From contig BSYO01000025.1 of the NCBI GenBank assembly GCA_033239525.1, positions 8,714,001 through 8,778,000 of the forward strand: 64,000 nt of DNA. Reading direction: 5' to 3'. This document shows positions 1 to 13,378 of the stretch, in pieces. The DNA is from Nepenthes gracilis (lineage: Eukaryota > Streptophyta > Magnoliopsida > Caryophyllales > Nepenthaceae). The stretch's first letter is position 1. Each line of letters opens with the position of its first letter. The notes under the pieces are model-generated. The model saw only the letters and a list, made by a program, of their open reading frames with translations. It ran no database searches and was not told the origin of the DNA. The position numbers and the translations under genes were made by a program.

Positions 1-2604
1 TCTCCTTGGGGCACACCAGTATTTTCTGTGATAAAGAAAGATGGTCTTTGCAAGCTGTGTGTTAATTATTGTGAGTTAAATAAAATTACGATTAAAAATA
101 AGTATCCTCTATCACGTATTGATGATTTGTTTGATCAATTGTAAAGATATCGGGTGTTCTCAAAGATTGATCTGAGGTCCGATTATTATCAATTGAGGAT
201 TAAGTCAGAAGATGTGACTAATACTGCTTTTCGGACACGTTATGGCCATTATAAGTTCCTTATTATGCCTTTTGGCCTTACGAATGCTCCAACTGCTTTT
301 ATGGATCTGATGAATAGGGTGTTCAAGCCATATCTGGATAAGTTTATGGTGATTTTTATTGATGACATCCTGATATATTTAAAGGATTATGAGGAGTATG
401 AAACTCATCTGAGGATAGTACTTCAAGTGTTTCGTGAAGAAAAGCTATATGCTAAATTGAGTAAGTGTGAGTTCTAGTTGGAGAAGGCGATGTTTTTAGG
501 CCATGTAATTTCTGATGGTGGTATTTTTGTGGATCCAAAGAAGGTAGAGGCAATTACAAATTAGAGCAGGCTAACTCTGTAACTAAGGTTAGGAGCTTTC
601 TGGGCATGGTAGGTTATTACAGGCATTTTGTAGATAATTTCTTACAGATTGCTATGCCTCTGACTCAATTGCTGAAGAAGGAGGCTAAGTTTGAATAGAT
701 TGAGGAATGTGATCAAAGTTTTTAGGAATTAAAGGATCGTTTAACTACCGCTCCAATATTAGTTATTCCAGAGGGTTTAGGAGGCTTTGAGATGTTCTAT
801 AATGCCTCTAAGGCAGGTTTAGGATGTGTATTAATGTAGCATGGTAAGGTAGTAGCTTATGAGTCTAGGAAACTGGAAGTGCATGAAAGAAGCTACCTAA
901 CCCATGATCTGGAGCTTGCTGCAGCTGTGTTTTCCTTAACAATTTAGAGATATTACTTGTATAGCGAGAAGTTTCTTATGTATTCTGATGACAAAAGCTT
1001 GAAGTATTTATTTTTACAAGAGGAACTAAATATGAGGCAAAGAAGGTGGCTTAATTTCTTAAAGGACTACGATTGTGAAATACAGTATAAGCCCGAGAAA
1101 GCAAAAGTAGTTGCAGATACCTTGAGTCATTGATCGGGTTAGGTGGCTATATTACAGGTTAAGCAGATGGAAATGTTAGATTATCTGAAGCAGTGTGATA
1201 TCCAACGTTATGCTAAGGGTGATAGTATGCTCCTATCTTATCTTCAGATCCAATCGGAAGTAATTAGTGAAGCTAAAGAAAAGCAAGTAAATGATCTGTT
1301 CCTTGTGAATATTATAAGTGATCTGAATAAGAACTCTCGAGCTGATTTTAATGTTCGAGCTAATCGGGTATTAATATTTAGAGACCAAATATGTGTGCCA
1401 GATGATAGGGCACCAAAGGAGAAGATTTTGAGAAAAACTTACAGGTCTCGATATACCATCCACCCTGTGACAAATAAAATATATTAGGATTTGAAGAAAA
1501 TTTTCTGGTGGAGGAATATAAGGAGGGATATTATGGCTTATGTGGAGAAAGACCTTGTATGTCAACAATTGAAAGCTAAAAGGAGGAAGCCTTCTGGGTT
1601 GTTGCAGCCAATGCCGATCCCAAGTTGGAAATGGGAAGATATTACTATGGATTTTGATCAGGATTATCGAGGACTCCTAGGAATCATGATGCCATTTGGG
1701 ATATAGTTGATCGGCTGACAAAACCAGCCCACTTCTTGGCGATCAGGACAACCTATTCACGTGACAGACTTTCCCAATTATATGTAAATGAGATTGTGAG
1801 GCTTTATGGAGTTCCTACCTCTATTGTGTCTGATAGGTATCCCCGTTTTTTCTCGAGGTTTTGGAAAAGTCTGCATAAGGAGTTGGGGATAGAGTTGAAT
1901 TTCAATACTGCGTATCACCCCTAAACTGATGGCCAATCGGAGTGTATCAGTTAGATTCTTGAGGATATATTGAAGGCCTCTATATTGGAAATAAAGGGGG
2001 CTTGGGACAACTATCTAGCACTAGCTGAATTCGCATATAATAATAGTTATCAGGCTAGTATCGGTAGGGCACCTTTTGAGGCTCTATATGGGAGAAAATA
2101 CAGGTCACCGATTCATTGGAAAGAGACAAGAGATAAGAGAATTTTTGGTTCTGAAAATGTGAAAGAAACTGCAGAGAAAATCAAAATGATACATGTTAAT
2201 TTAAAAATTACTCAAATTAGACAGAAAAGTTATATAGACCAGAGGAGGAAAAAATTAAGCTTTGAGGTAGGAGATTTTGTATTTTTGAAAGTTTCACCAT
2301 CCAAAGGAATGTTCCAATTTAGAGTAAAAGGAAAACTGAAGCCGCGCTTTATTGCTCCTTTTGAGATTCTAGAGAGAATCATGGAGGTAGCTTACAGGTT
2401 GGTGTTACCACCAAGTCTGGTGGGCGTACACGATGTATTTCATGTATCGATGCTTTGGAAGTACGTCCATGATCCTACACATGTGATTGAATACGAGCCC
2501 TTGACTATCAACAATAATTTATCCTATGTCGAGGAGCCATATAGATTCCAGATAGAAAGGATCAGAGGTTGTGCACTAAGACCATTTTCCTGGTGAAAGC
2601 GCTA
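1..2604 (+). pseudogene. Ty3/gypsy (Tekay-like) pol remnant, element A
   Basis: Decayed pol polyprotein of a chromovirus-type Ty3/gypsy retrotransposon; the window starts inside reverse transcriptase. RT runs over about 1-660, with the catalytic FIDDIL motif near 355 and LTNAP near 280. RNase H runs over about 780-1130 (DLELAA, then [10 protein letters not shown]). Integrase runs over about 1380-2100, with WWRN and CQQLKA of the zinc-binding region, WKWEDITMDF, and a core with SDR and a broken TDGQSE. A C-terminal region ending in PPSLVGVHDVFHVSML lies at 2400-2460. Stop codons at 142, 475, 836 and 1921 and several frameshifts make it non-functional. The chromodomain-like tail is cut at about 2600, where the sequence jumps directly into LTR DNA. 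The lineage call rests on the tail and integrase motifs, which also match element B. Confidence 0.9.
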
Positions 2605-4706
2605 CTCGAGTGCCCGTTCAACGCAAATCTGCGCGTGTAGCGCCCCAAGGGGCCTCGAGCACAACGGGGCGGCTCCCTTTGCGAGCAGTGCGCTTAGCGC
2701 TCAAGCGCATTTTTGCACGTGTAGCATTCGAGCGCTAGTCACGTGGCACTTGCAGGTGGTTCTTTTCTCCCGTGTTTTAAATGATGGATAAGGGATTTGG
2801 GGGCTTCATTTTCAGCAAGCCACGATAGAGGACGAAGGGGAGAAGAGAGAAAGGAGAGGGAAGATAAGAAAAGAGGAAAAATCTCCCGTTCAGCTCCGAT
2901 CAGGATTACGGTAACTGTAAATCGGGTTCAGGAAAGTGTACTTCAAACATCATTTATTATTTTTACAATGTTTTAATGTCTCAAATATTGTATTTATGTT
3001 TTAAATATATGGTTCTGCATGTTTACTGTAAATAGAGCCTATTTCTGTAAATTAATCGGATAGATTTCATGTTTATATATATATTACAATATTTGGCTTC
3101 GATTTATGAAAATACATGTGTTTGGTGTCCGTTTATCGTCCAAACATTTTGACAAAACCCTAAGTACGAAATTGAAGAGATTTAACTATTTTTACCCGTA
3201 ATCTCTGTTATATAAAAGTTCATCTATACTTAGATAAAGCTTCTGCTGTAATCAGTTTCTGAAAATTTTATACGGACTTATACTGGATAAATTCTGTAGA
3301 TTTTTGAAGCAAAACTGAAGGGTTTTGGACCGATACTGTATATTCTAAAACAAATTTGAAAGGTTTCTAACTGTTACTGTATATTCTGAAGCATAACTGA
3401 AAGGTTTTAAGTTATTACCGTATGTTCTGAAACTGACTAAAGAGTTTTGGCGAAACTCTAACTGATTCCTAAAACTAAATAGGGTTTTCAGTTAAAAAAA
3501 TTTCTGATACTGTTAATTAGGACCCGTAATTGATATACAGTTAGGTTAGGTACTCCAACATGTCTTAGAACAATATTGTGATATTTGAGTATAATTCTTT
3601 CCATAGAGTTACTTGTAGTCCACCCTTCCTCAGGAAGTTAATTTAGAGGTAGTTTACTATTACCGGCCGACATATTCTACTGAATCCCGTGAGAAGGGAT
3701 GTCCCACGAGATGGGACTACTGTTATCAACTTTGATTGTCTGCAAACACAATCTATCCTCGATTATTCATCCCCTCTATTAGTAGGGTCTACTGGTAAGT
3801 TCCTTTACTGATAGAAAAAGCGATTTTCTTTAAGTTATAGAATTAAGACCGATTTTCACTTTCTAGAGTCTATTTTACTGATTTATTATTAACGAAGCAT
3901 GGCTATGCTTATTTTTGATTTCCAGAGCTTTCTTGTTTCTATTTCCGACAGTTCTATAATCTTCTGCTTTATGTTTCTGCTATAGTTTCTGTAAATCACT
4001 ATTTTATAACATTTATGCATCAACATTCATCTGTATTCATTTTACTATATTTTATTCTGCATGAAAGTTTTACTACATACCTGCATGTACCTTGCTGGGC
4101 CTCGGCTTACTGTTTTATTATTTCCCCATCCAGATAAGACTGTAGAGCTTGTACTAGACGAAGATGAGTAATCTAAAGTCCTATCTGAAGACTTCTAGAG
4201 ATTCGAAGCATTTTGAAATCATTAAAAAGAAATAGTTGGATGTAAAGACCTAACTTTAATAAATGGTTTTGAATACGGATTTTATGTATATGGACTTATT
4301 ATACAGAAATGCATGTGACATATGTGATGGAACTGAAAACTATGCTTCTACAAGTTAATAGTTCTGTTTCCACTATATATGTTTTGGATGTTTTGTACAA
4401 GTCCTTGTTGTCATCTCACTTCTGAACTGTTAATGTAATGGATAGGAAACAAAAATGTAAGCCGTAGGGGGATAGTACCGTGTCTGTGATCCTGTGATTA
4501 TGATGATGTTGTATGTTGATTAAGTCTATAGCATTATATTGTATGTCTGCAGCGTATAAGCAGGTTTTGTAATTTCTATTTAGCCCAATTTTAGAAAAAC
4601 TCTATCTCTTTCTCCTTTGAACTTTAAGTAGTCAATTGGGCTTAGGTTTTTCTTTCTGTTCTTGATGAAATTAATTGAGGACAAAAAAAAAAGTTATTCC
4701 ATCACA
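2605..4706 (+). repeat. LTR of Tekay-like element, 5'-truncated
   Basis: Non-coding DNA that aligns by eye with 8700-10920 (shared stretches include TCTGTAAATTAATCGGA and TATATAAAAGTT) and, at its end, with the LTR ending at 12695. It ends TCCATCACA at 4706, directly before a primer-binding site. It therefore works as the 5' LTR of element B. Its own TGTGAGAC start is missing, because the pol of element A is fused to its middle at about 2605. The sequence does not show whether this came from recombination between two elements or from a simple deletion. Confidence 0.75.
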
Positions 4707-4708
4707 AA

Positions 4709-4720
4709 TGGTATCAAAGA
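4709..4720 (+). other. Primer-binding site, initiator Met tRNA type
   Basis: TGGTATCAAAGA lies 2 bases after the LTR end. It is close to TGGTATCAGAGC, the usual complement to the 3' end of plant initiator methionine tRNA; the mismatches fit an old copy. Confidence 0.75.
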
Positions 4721-4811
4721 AATGAGATGTCTTAGGAATTTGCTTATGTCAGTGTGGTGGAGAGTTGAGAGACGTACCTAAAAAACATTCTGGTGGTGTG
4801 TGAATTTTAAG

Positions 4812-7679
4812 ACGTGTTCCCGACAAGTTGCTTTCTCCCCCACCACATCATGAGATCGAGTTTGGGATTGATCTTGTGTTGGGATCGGCACCCATATCGA
4901 AAGCCCCCCACCGTATGGCCCCTGCTGAGTTGAAGGAGTTAATACAGCAGTTGCAGGACTTGCTCGATATGGGTTTTATTAGATCCAGCATTTCACAGTG
5001 GGGTTCTCCGGTCCTATTTGTCAAAAAGAAGGATTGGACCTTGAGACTGTGCATAGACTATCGCGAGCTGAATAAGATTACAATCAAGAATAAATATCCA
5101 TTGCCGCGGATCGATGACCTCTTTGACCAGTTACAGGGGTCCCAAGTGTATTCTAATATTGATCTTCAGTCAAGATACCATCAGTTTCGCATTAAGTAGG
5201 AGGATGTGGCGAAGACGGCTTTTCGAACGATATATGGTCACTATGAGTTCCTTGTGACACCGTTCGGGTTAACTAATGCACCAGCCGTGTTTATGGATTT
5301 AATGAACTGGATCTTTCAACCGTATTTGGATAAGTTTGTCGTGGTTTTCATTGACGATATTCTGATTTATTCCAAGGATTTCACCAAGCATGAAGGGCAC
5401 TTGAGAACCGTGCTACAGACTCTTCGAGAGCATCAATTGTTCGCAAAGTTAAAGAAATGTGAGTTTTGGCTCGATAAGGTAGTATTCTTGGGTTATGAAA
5501 TTTTTTATGGAAGTGTCTCAGTAGACCCGCAGAAAATCAAATTGATGATTAATTGGAATCGACCTACGACCGTGTTGGAGGTCCAAAACTTTTTGGGGAT
5601 GGCCGGTTATTACCATCGTTTCATGGAGAATTTTTCTTGGATAGCCTTACCCCTCACTCGTCTGACGAAGAAGTAAGCGAGCTTTGACTGGACCGAGGAG
5701 TGTGACCAAAGCTTCTAAGAGTTGAAAGATCGGTTGACGACTATCCCAATTCTGACTCTTCCTGATAGTTTCGGTGGGTTCGAAGTGTATTGTGGTGCTC
5801 ATAAAGTGGGACTCGAGTGTTTCTTGATACAGAGGGGGAAGGTAGTAGCTTATGGGTCTCGGCAATTAAAAGTCCATGAGAAGAACTACCCAAGTCACGA
5901 TTTGGAGCTGGCTGCTAAGGTGTTCACATTGAAAATCTGGAAGCACTATTTGTTTGGCGAAGAGTTTTTAGTGTACTCCGATTACAAGAGCCTCAAGTAT
6001 TTGTTCTCGCAAAGGAGTTGAATATGAGGCAGCAGCGATGAATCGAGTTCCTCAAAGATTATGATTGTGAGATCCACGACCGAGGGAAAGCAAATGTGGT
6101 CGCGGATGCCTTGAGTCGCTAAACTTGTTGGGTGGCAACATTACAGATTATGTAGATGGAGTAACTAGACTGCCTAAAGTCTTGTCTTATTTAGCGCTAT
6201 GTCAAGGAAAATAGGATGATGTTATCCTTCTGCAGGTGCAGCCTGAGTTCCTCCAGAGAATAAAGGAATGGCTGGTGAACAAGTCATTTTTTATGGACAT
6301 CGCGGGACACCTTGGCAGAGACTCCTAAGTTGATTTTAATGTATGTACAGATGAAATTTTCAAATTTAAGGGATGGTTATGCATGTCGGATGACAAAGAA
6401 CTAAAGGAAGAAATAATGAAGGAGGCACACAAGACTCGATATACGATCACCCCGGTACAAACAAGATGTACCAGGACTTGAGGAAATGGTTCTGGTAGAG
6501 GAACATATTAAGGAAGATCGTGGCTTTTGTTAACTGATATCTTATCTGTCAGTAGCTGAAGGCCGAGAGGAGGAAGTCTTTAGGATAACTACAGCCCTTG
6601 CCCGTTCCCAGTTGGAAGTGGGAAGACATCTCGATGGAATTCGTGTTAGGATTTCCTAGAACTCTGAAGAATCATGATATAATCTGGGTCATTGTGGATC
6701 AACTAATAAAATCTACCCATTTTATAGCTATTCGGACTACATATTCTCGTGGTTGTTTGGCATAACTGTACATCAACGAGATCGTGAGATTGCATGGTGT
6801 GCCAGCATCTATTGTATCTGATCGTGATCCACAATTTATCACTAAATTTTGGGAGAGCTTGCACCGTGAGTTAGGGATGAATCTGAAGTTTAGTATGGCT
6901 TATCATCTTCAGACCAATTGCCAATCTGAGCAAATGATCCAGATCCTAGAGGATATACTTCAGGCTTCCATATTGGAGTTCAAAGGGAATTGGGATGATC
7001 ACTTAGCACTAGCCAAGTTCGCTTATAACAATAACTTTCAAGTGAATATTGGTATGGCTCTTTTGAGGCACTCTATGGTAGGAAGTATCGATCTCCCATT
7101 CATTGGGAGGAGATCGGAGATAGGCGTTTATTTAGTCCAGATGTTGTTCAGGAGACATCAAAAAGGATTGTAGTAGTTTTAGAGAAGCTGAAAATTACCC
7201 AGAGCCGGCAGAAGAGTTATGCTAATCCGAGGAGATCCGAGCTTAGATTCGAAGTCAAAGATTTTGTTTTCCTCAAAGTGTCATCGTGAAAGGAAATATT
7301 CAGATTTGGCATTAAGGGAAAGTTGAAACCGCGCTTCATTGGACCATTTGAGATCCTTGAAAGAGTAGGTGAAGTGGCATATCGTTTAGCTTTGCCACCG
7401 AGTTTAGCTGAAGTGCACAACATCTTCCATGTATCAATGTTGAGGAAGTACGTTTATGATCCGGCACATGTGATTGATTATAGTTCCTTTGTTATTAGCG
7501 ATGATTTATCATATGTAGAGAAGCCGGTAGACATCTTGGATCACAAGGACCAAATTTTGCGCTCAAGGACGATCCCTCTCGTGAAAGTTTTATGGAGGAA
7601 TCATTCCCCTGAGAAGACGACGTGGGAAAGAGAGGACGAAATCAGGGAAAAGTATCCCCACTTGTTTCGCGGTATGTAA
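4812..7679 (+). pseudogene. Ty3/gypsy Tekay-like pol, element B
   Basis: RT opens with [10 protein letters not shown] and [13 protein letters not shown] and continues through [25 protein letters not shown] and [10 protein letters not shown] (about 5350). RNase H is at about 5770-6120. Integrase is at about 6420-7180 (GVPASIVSDRDPQF near 6800, QTNCQSEQ near 6910). The tail is [19 protein letters not shown] followed by [19 protein letters not shown], a chromodomain-like end typical of Tekay/Del chromoviruses, where it is thought to direct integration to chromatin. In-frame stops at about 5197, 5674 and 6018 plus frameshifts in integrase break it. TDGQSE has become TNCQSE. It is better preserved than element A. 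Confidence 0.92.
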
Positions 7680-7729
7680 AATTGATTTGACTCTTAACAT
7701 TCGATAAATTTTGAGGACGAAATTTTTAT

Positions 7730-7742
7730 AAGTGGGGAGAGT
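7730..7742 (+). other. Polypurine tract of element B
   Basis: Purine-rich AAGTGGGGAGAGT follows GAGGACGAAATTTTTATA and abuts the LTR start TGTGAGACTCC. Position and composition are typical of the plus-strand primer of this lineage; the same GAGGACGAAATTTTT context recurs before 49926. Confidence 0.75.
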
Positions 7743-8260
7743 TGTGAGACTCCGGGCCTAAAAACATGATAAATGGGAGTTAATTAATCTGATGATAATT
7801 AATAGTAGGTTTATTGCACGTGAAAGTGTATTTATCAGAAATTAAACCGAGGGAAAATCGGGCTACGGACTGTTGAAGCACTACCAGCAGAGCTGCGCCT
7901 ACTTTGTGCTCGAGCCTTGGCTCAAGAGCAAGAAGGCAGTGGCGCAGCACTCGCTGCGCGCCTTTGCTAGCTCGAGCTCGAGCCGACAGTGAGGCCGCGC
8001 TCGCTGCTCGCTCGCTTAACGCTCGAATGCCCGACGACTTCAAATATGTGACCTGCTTCACGTTTTCACATTTTCGACGCAATGAAACCCTTGGGGAGAG
8101 AGAGAGCGCCGAACTACATAGAGAGAGGAGGAGAACGAGGCTAAGGAGTCTGAATTCGTCCAAGAGCTAGTTATAAAGATTATAGTACACATCGAGACAA
8201 GTGTTATGATACTCACTACTCGTTCTCTTTCGATTGTTACTCATTTTTCATCAGGTATTT

Positions 8261-10920
8261 TGTGAGACCCCAACCCCGAAAACGTGATAATTAGGGAATA
8301 ATTATATGGATGAAAATCATGCTAAGGTTTAAGAATGTGGGAAAAGTAAATTTGGAAGCGAAAAGAAGAAGTTAACTCTAGTAAGGAAGTGAATTTAAGA
8401 ATGTGGTGAGGTTTCAGATTTCTAAAATAGGATAATTTGGAGGTAATTAAGTTAAAACAGGCAAATTGTGGTCAAGAGGAACGGGAGGAATCGGATCGAA
8501 AAGCCCAAGGATCTAAAATTGGTAAATCGAGAACTGAAGTTGTAAACCGAGAAACGTTAATTTGTAAATAAGATTTCGGGTTTTAAATTATAACAATCAT
8601 GGCTTATTTAGGTTATATAATCAAAATTAGGGTCCAATGATGTGAAGAATTGGGTTGGAAGGGTCAAAACGGATCCCGAATGGCAAAAATGCGAAATAGG
8701 CTTGCTGTAGGCTCAATGTGGGCCTGACCCGCGCCTAGGTAGAGCTTGAGTGCCACTGGGGTGCAAAAAATAGAAGCTCTCGCCCGAAGGGTGCTTGACG
8801 GGCGCTCGAGGCGCGGTGTTGGCAGGGCGATGAGCCTAGTTGGCGCTCGAGCGGTGCTCGAGCGCCCGACTCGATTTTAAAACGCCAAGGGCATTTTCCC
8901 TCGGCCATTACGGCCTGTTTCAGCCAAAAGTAGAAAGAGAAAAGAGGGGAAAGGGAAGAAAAGAGAAGGAAGAGGGGAAAATTCATCGATCAACTCCGAT
9001 CCGGGTAAAAATAACTGTAGATTGTCCTCAAGCAAGTGTACTCCAAACGTTATTTACCGTTTTTACAGTGTTTTAATATCTCTGCAACTGTATTTATACT
9101 CTAAAAGCGTGTTTCTTCATATTCTGCATAAATAAAGCCTACTTCTGTAAATTAATCGGACAGATTTCATGCTTACATATATATAGCGCAACATATGGCA
9201 TCGATTTCATGAAACTGCACGGATTTGGTATTTGTTTATCATCCGAAAATATTACAAAACCCTAGGTACGAAAATGAAGGGTTTTAATGATTTTTACCCG
9301 TAACTCTTATTATATAAAAGTTAATTGATACTGAAATGAAGCTCCTGGTATAATTTATTTATGAAAATTTTACACGGACTTATACTGATAAATTATTGTG
9401 GACTTCTGAAGCAAAACTGAAGGATTTTTAAATTGTTTCTGTATATTCTGAAGCTAAACTTAAGGATTATAAATCACATTACGGTATAAAAATGAATCAA
9501 GGATTTCAAATGTATTAATTTATTCTCGAAATTATTTGGAGAGTTATTATGAAACTTTAACTGATTTCTGAACTGAAAAAGAGTTTTCAGTTAATAAAAT
9601 GAGAAGAAAACTATTTTTGATACTGTTAATTAAGACCTAGAACTGATATACGGTCATGTGAGATTCTCCAGCATACCTTAGGGCATTACGGTGGTAATCA
9701 GGGATAACTCCATCCATAGAGTTGCGTGTAGTTCGCCCTTCCTCGGGGCGTTAATCAATGAGGGCAATATACTGATCTTGGAGAATGACAATCCTTTGTT
9801 CCTGGAGGATAATAATCCTTCGTCGACTTTGAGTTATGTGCCGTAGAACACAATCAGTCCCTGTACAGCACTGATACTTGCCCTTGATTGTGTAGAGTAA
9901 ACACAATTTATCCCTGATTATTCGCCCCCTCGACTAGTAGGGTGCGCTAGTTTGGTCCCTACGATATTAAATTGGAGTTTTCTGAAGAAACAAATGAGAT
10001 TTGAAACTATTTTATAAACCCTGATGCATGTTTAAATAGAATCATACTTTACTCCTACTTCCATAAACTGCTCCTGTTCTTCAAACCTGATATTAATGTA
10101 TTTTTCTATCCCAACATGATTTATGTTTTTCGAGACCTGTTATATGAAAATCAGGCTTTCCTTATGATTATCGTACTTGTTTCTGCCCACCTGCATTTAT
10201 GACTTGAAAATGCTTTTGTAATCACTGTCTTATCACATTCATACCTTGTATGCAACTTAACTGCCTTACTGTATTATATTCTGCATGAGAGCATTATATT
10301 CTACATGTTTTTGTACCTTGTTGGATTTCGATTCACTATTTACCATTTTTTTCCCTCCAGATAAGGATATAGTGAAGATTTTCTGGACGATCAGGCAGTT
10401 AGAGTTTAGCAAAGAAGGTTCTGGAGCCTTGGTGAAGCCTTGAAGATTACCTTAGAGTAATGTTTGGGGAGATTCTAATAGTTCTACATGTGCCGTAGAG
10501 TTTTGTAAAGGAAATTATGTATAAATAATTGTAACTTATTCTGTAAACTGTTAAAACCATATTTATGCTTCCGCAGGTTTCTGTTAAGGTTATAGATGCT
10601 TCCGCTATATATTTGTTTCTGATTTCTATACAGGTCCTAGACGGCATCTCTCATATGAGTTCTGATGTAGTAGATAGAATAATTAATCTAAAGTCATGGA
10701 TGACGCTTGTAATCCTGTGAATGCGTGTTGTAGGATGTAAATTATGATGTTTGGCTAGTTGTGTGCTTGGATGGGCTTGTTTATATGGATTTGTATTGTA
10801 CAGGTTAGTAAAATAGAGGTTGTATTTTTGGTTTCTGTCTAATTACAGAGGAGATTCTGTCGAAATTTCTGTAAAATTTAAAGGATTTAAATTGATGGAT
10901 CCTATTTTGTATGTTACTCA
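8261..10920 (+). mobile_element. Solo LTR, Tekay-like family
   Basis: Begins TGTGAGACCCC at 8261 and probably ends TTACTCA at 10920. The flanking 5-mers TATTT (8256-8260) and TATCT (10921-10925) differ at one base and would be the target duplication. No internal region or second LTR is present, as expected after LTR-LTR recombination. It aligns with 2605-4706 over most of its length. The right end is less certain than the left; TATTT at 10903 is an alternative. Confidence 0.65.
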
Positions 10921-11752
10921 TATCTAATGTTCGAGAAATATGTAGTTTATTGCTTGATTTACTCACCGATTCATCCGGTTGGGTACCGCCAAACCCTAAC
11001 CCACGTGAAATTGGGGCTTTCCATCTTCCCCACTATATTTTGATAAATCGACCTCAAAATATGAATCTCCATGTCTCATTTATACATATATATAGGCCGG
11101 ATGATCAATTTCACAAGTTTTGACCCGTTCACGGCGTGGGAGCTCTAAATGTCCCCTAACACTGTTCACCGGAGATGAATGTATGAATTCGCATGATTTA
11201 CCTCCATTTAATTATTATAAAATTTATGTCTAAATGTTCATATTACATTGTAAGCCCTGGAAATAAGAAATTGTGCTCCAATTGTAAAGAATTGTGCTCC
11301 GGAGGACCTCTAAGGTGAAATGGTATGTTGAGGTAAGAAATTTCGTTCTCCTCCATATATTTAATGTCCAAGCACATGAAATATATTATCAAAAGATTTA
11401 AATCTAAAAGAAAGATATGAATCGTACAAGTAAATGAAGGAAAATCAACAAAGTATGATATGATGGATTTGATCTCCTAAATGAAAATATGTGATGGAAA
11501 TGTGATCTCCCAATTGGATAATATAAATGGAATGTGGTTAATTCTCCCTCAAGGAAAGACTAAATCTTCAAATTAGGACCATGGACTTATATTCATTGGG
11601 GGTGGTGCCCTCTAGTTTTCCATGTACATCATGATGGAAAGCCAAGGAATACTCCGGCCGTTCATGGGGACAGGTGATATTCGTGGTACGCCTTAGGACA
11701 CTACTATGAAAGAACAATGATTGCCCTGGTCCCCAGAGGATATGTGGCGATT

Positions 11753-11851
11753 GCCGAGTGCTACAGACTTAAAATGTAGCCGATGGCCGAGTACTACGGG
11801 CCTAAAATATAGTCAATGGCTGAATGCTGTAGGCCTAAAATATAGCCAGTG
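11753..11851 (+). repeat. Tandem repeat, 3 x 33 bp
   Basis: Three head-to-tail units at 11753, 11786 and 11819, each exactly 33 bp. They share GCYGARTRCT, CCTAAAATATAG and a terminal TG. The array lies inside the 3' LTR of element B and is related to the 37-bp array at 32402 on the opposite strand. Confidence 0.85.
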
Positions 11852-12695
11852 CTTTGGAATGTGTAGCGAACACATTTTTTTCCTCGTTCTTTCGCATCGT
11901 TGGCTAGTACAATCTATTGGCCCTAGTCCGCAAAAAATAATGAAAATAATAAAAATGTATAAAATATAATTATTGTAAACATGTGACCCAGGCGATCCCA
12001 GATGTTCCCTTTGTTCTCATGTTTCTATTCCATCCATTTATCATTTTCATTATTTATCTACCTATTGTAATGATGTATGATTTCATGTTGAGCTGTACTC
12101 TGACACTTGCTATCTCTCCTTTCAGATGAAAATGCACTGATACCCGACGAGATTGAGTAGGCCATAAAAGCGTAATAAGTAACTTACACATCGCATGCAA
12201 GTTTGGGACTTGGATTTAGCGTGATCATATGTAAGAGACAGGAGTTTTGTTCTATTTTTGCAAATTATATAGATATGTCCCAATGTCCCATGATATTATT
12301 GATGTTTATGTGGATGGACAAAGGTTTAGTTTCCACTGTATATTTTGGCTATTATACTTCCGCAGGTTTTTCTTATTGTGAACGTGGTTGGGGTTCCTAG
12401 CTAGCATCCCTCCTGGTCGGCATTATACTGGAGTTATAATGTCGGTGCCACTCCTATTGTCGTCGTGTTTAGATCCTGTGTAATGTGATAAATTGTAAAT
12501 TGTGTTGTTGCGTTTTGGGATTTGTTGTTGATTATTATACTGGGTTAATTTCAAGTGTTTATATTTTGACAAACATCCGATTTACAAATGGAACTCTACC
12601 CAATTTTCTACAAAAATCTAATATTAATATTATTGGGCTTAAATTATTCATTTATTGATGGAGGTTATTTAAGCAAAATAATCCAATCTATCACA

Positions 12696-13320
12696 AAACA
12701 TCTCTAACTTATATGATTCAAGAACAGCATCACAATGTGTGTGGTTAAATGTAAGATGCATTAATGGTAAAATAAACTGGCACAATGGTACTTATGTACA
12801 TCATTCTAGTAGGTGACATGGCATGGACAAACAGCCTTTCTTGTGTGGTCCACGATGTCCTCTTGTATGGCTATTTGACATGCATCACTTGTATTTTAGA
12901 GGATCATATCTAAGCATATCAATTATCACTATCATCCATTAATTCATACAAAAACACCCAAATGTTGCAGAAGAGAAAAATAAAGCTATAGCTTAGAATA
13001 TTTTTGCTATGTTAGGATGATAATATTACCCTACTTCAAATTATTGTCCATATATTTTTTGAGTTTTTTTGCTAATTTTTAGTGAAGGACATAGAATTGG
13101 GTTAAGGTAGACTTTGTATTTGTTTTCCATGTTATGTGTTCCTTTGTTTTGCATATTTTTGTCCATATCATGTTTGAATTTCCTTTCTTTTCATTTATGA
13201 TTTGAATTGGAAGCGTTATACTTAATTTTCCTTGCAGTTGCAAGAGATTCTTACTAGTTCTGAGTATTGCTTTGTGTAGCTTGCCAAATTAGCTTGAAAT
13301 ATTGTTGTAGTAATTTACAG
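12696..13320 (+). other. AT-rich spacer, no gene seen
   Basis: No coding region, repeat array or element end was recognised. The last part (about 13230-13320) has a pyrimidine-rich stretch ending TTTACAG, which could be an intron end before the exon relict at 13321. Confidence 0.5.
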
Positions 13321-13378
13321 AGACAAAAGAGAAGGCGGTGCTACTGAAACTTTAGGAGTTGATCGTGTGATAGACTAC

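Larger units (their letters stand above)
2605..12695 (+). mobile_element. Ty3/gypsy Tekay-like element B, nested
   Basis: Reading left to right: truncated 5' LTR, primer site at 4709, RT-RNase H-integrase-chromodomain-like pol at 4812-7679, polypurine tract at 7730, and a 3' LTR from 7743 that is split by a solo LTR (8261-10920) and ends at 12695. Only about 100 bp separate the primer site from RT, so gag and protease have been deleted. Stops in pol show it is dead. Because the left end is truncated, no target duplication can be tested. Confidence 0.8.
7743..12695 (+). repeat. 3' LTR of element B, split by a solo LTR
   Basis: Starts TGTGAGACTCC at 7743, runs to 8260, resumes at 10921 after the insertion, and ends TATCACA at 12695. 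Net length is about 2.3 kb. The last part (12120-12695) aligns with the end of the LTR at 4130-4706: CAGATRA followed by GACGA and GAGTA, TTCCGCAGGTTT-type motifs, ATTGGGCTTA, and a terminal ATCACA. It contains the 33-bp tandem repeat at 11753. Confidence 0.7.

Noticed and set aside
7780..8170. 127- and 88-codon open frames on opposite strands
   Set aside because: Located in the 3' LTR of element B, in a GC-rich CTCGAG-type part; no domain.
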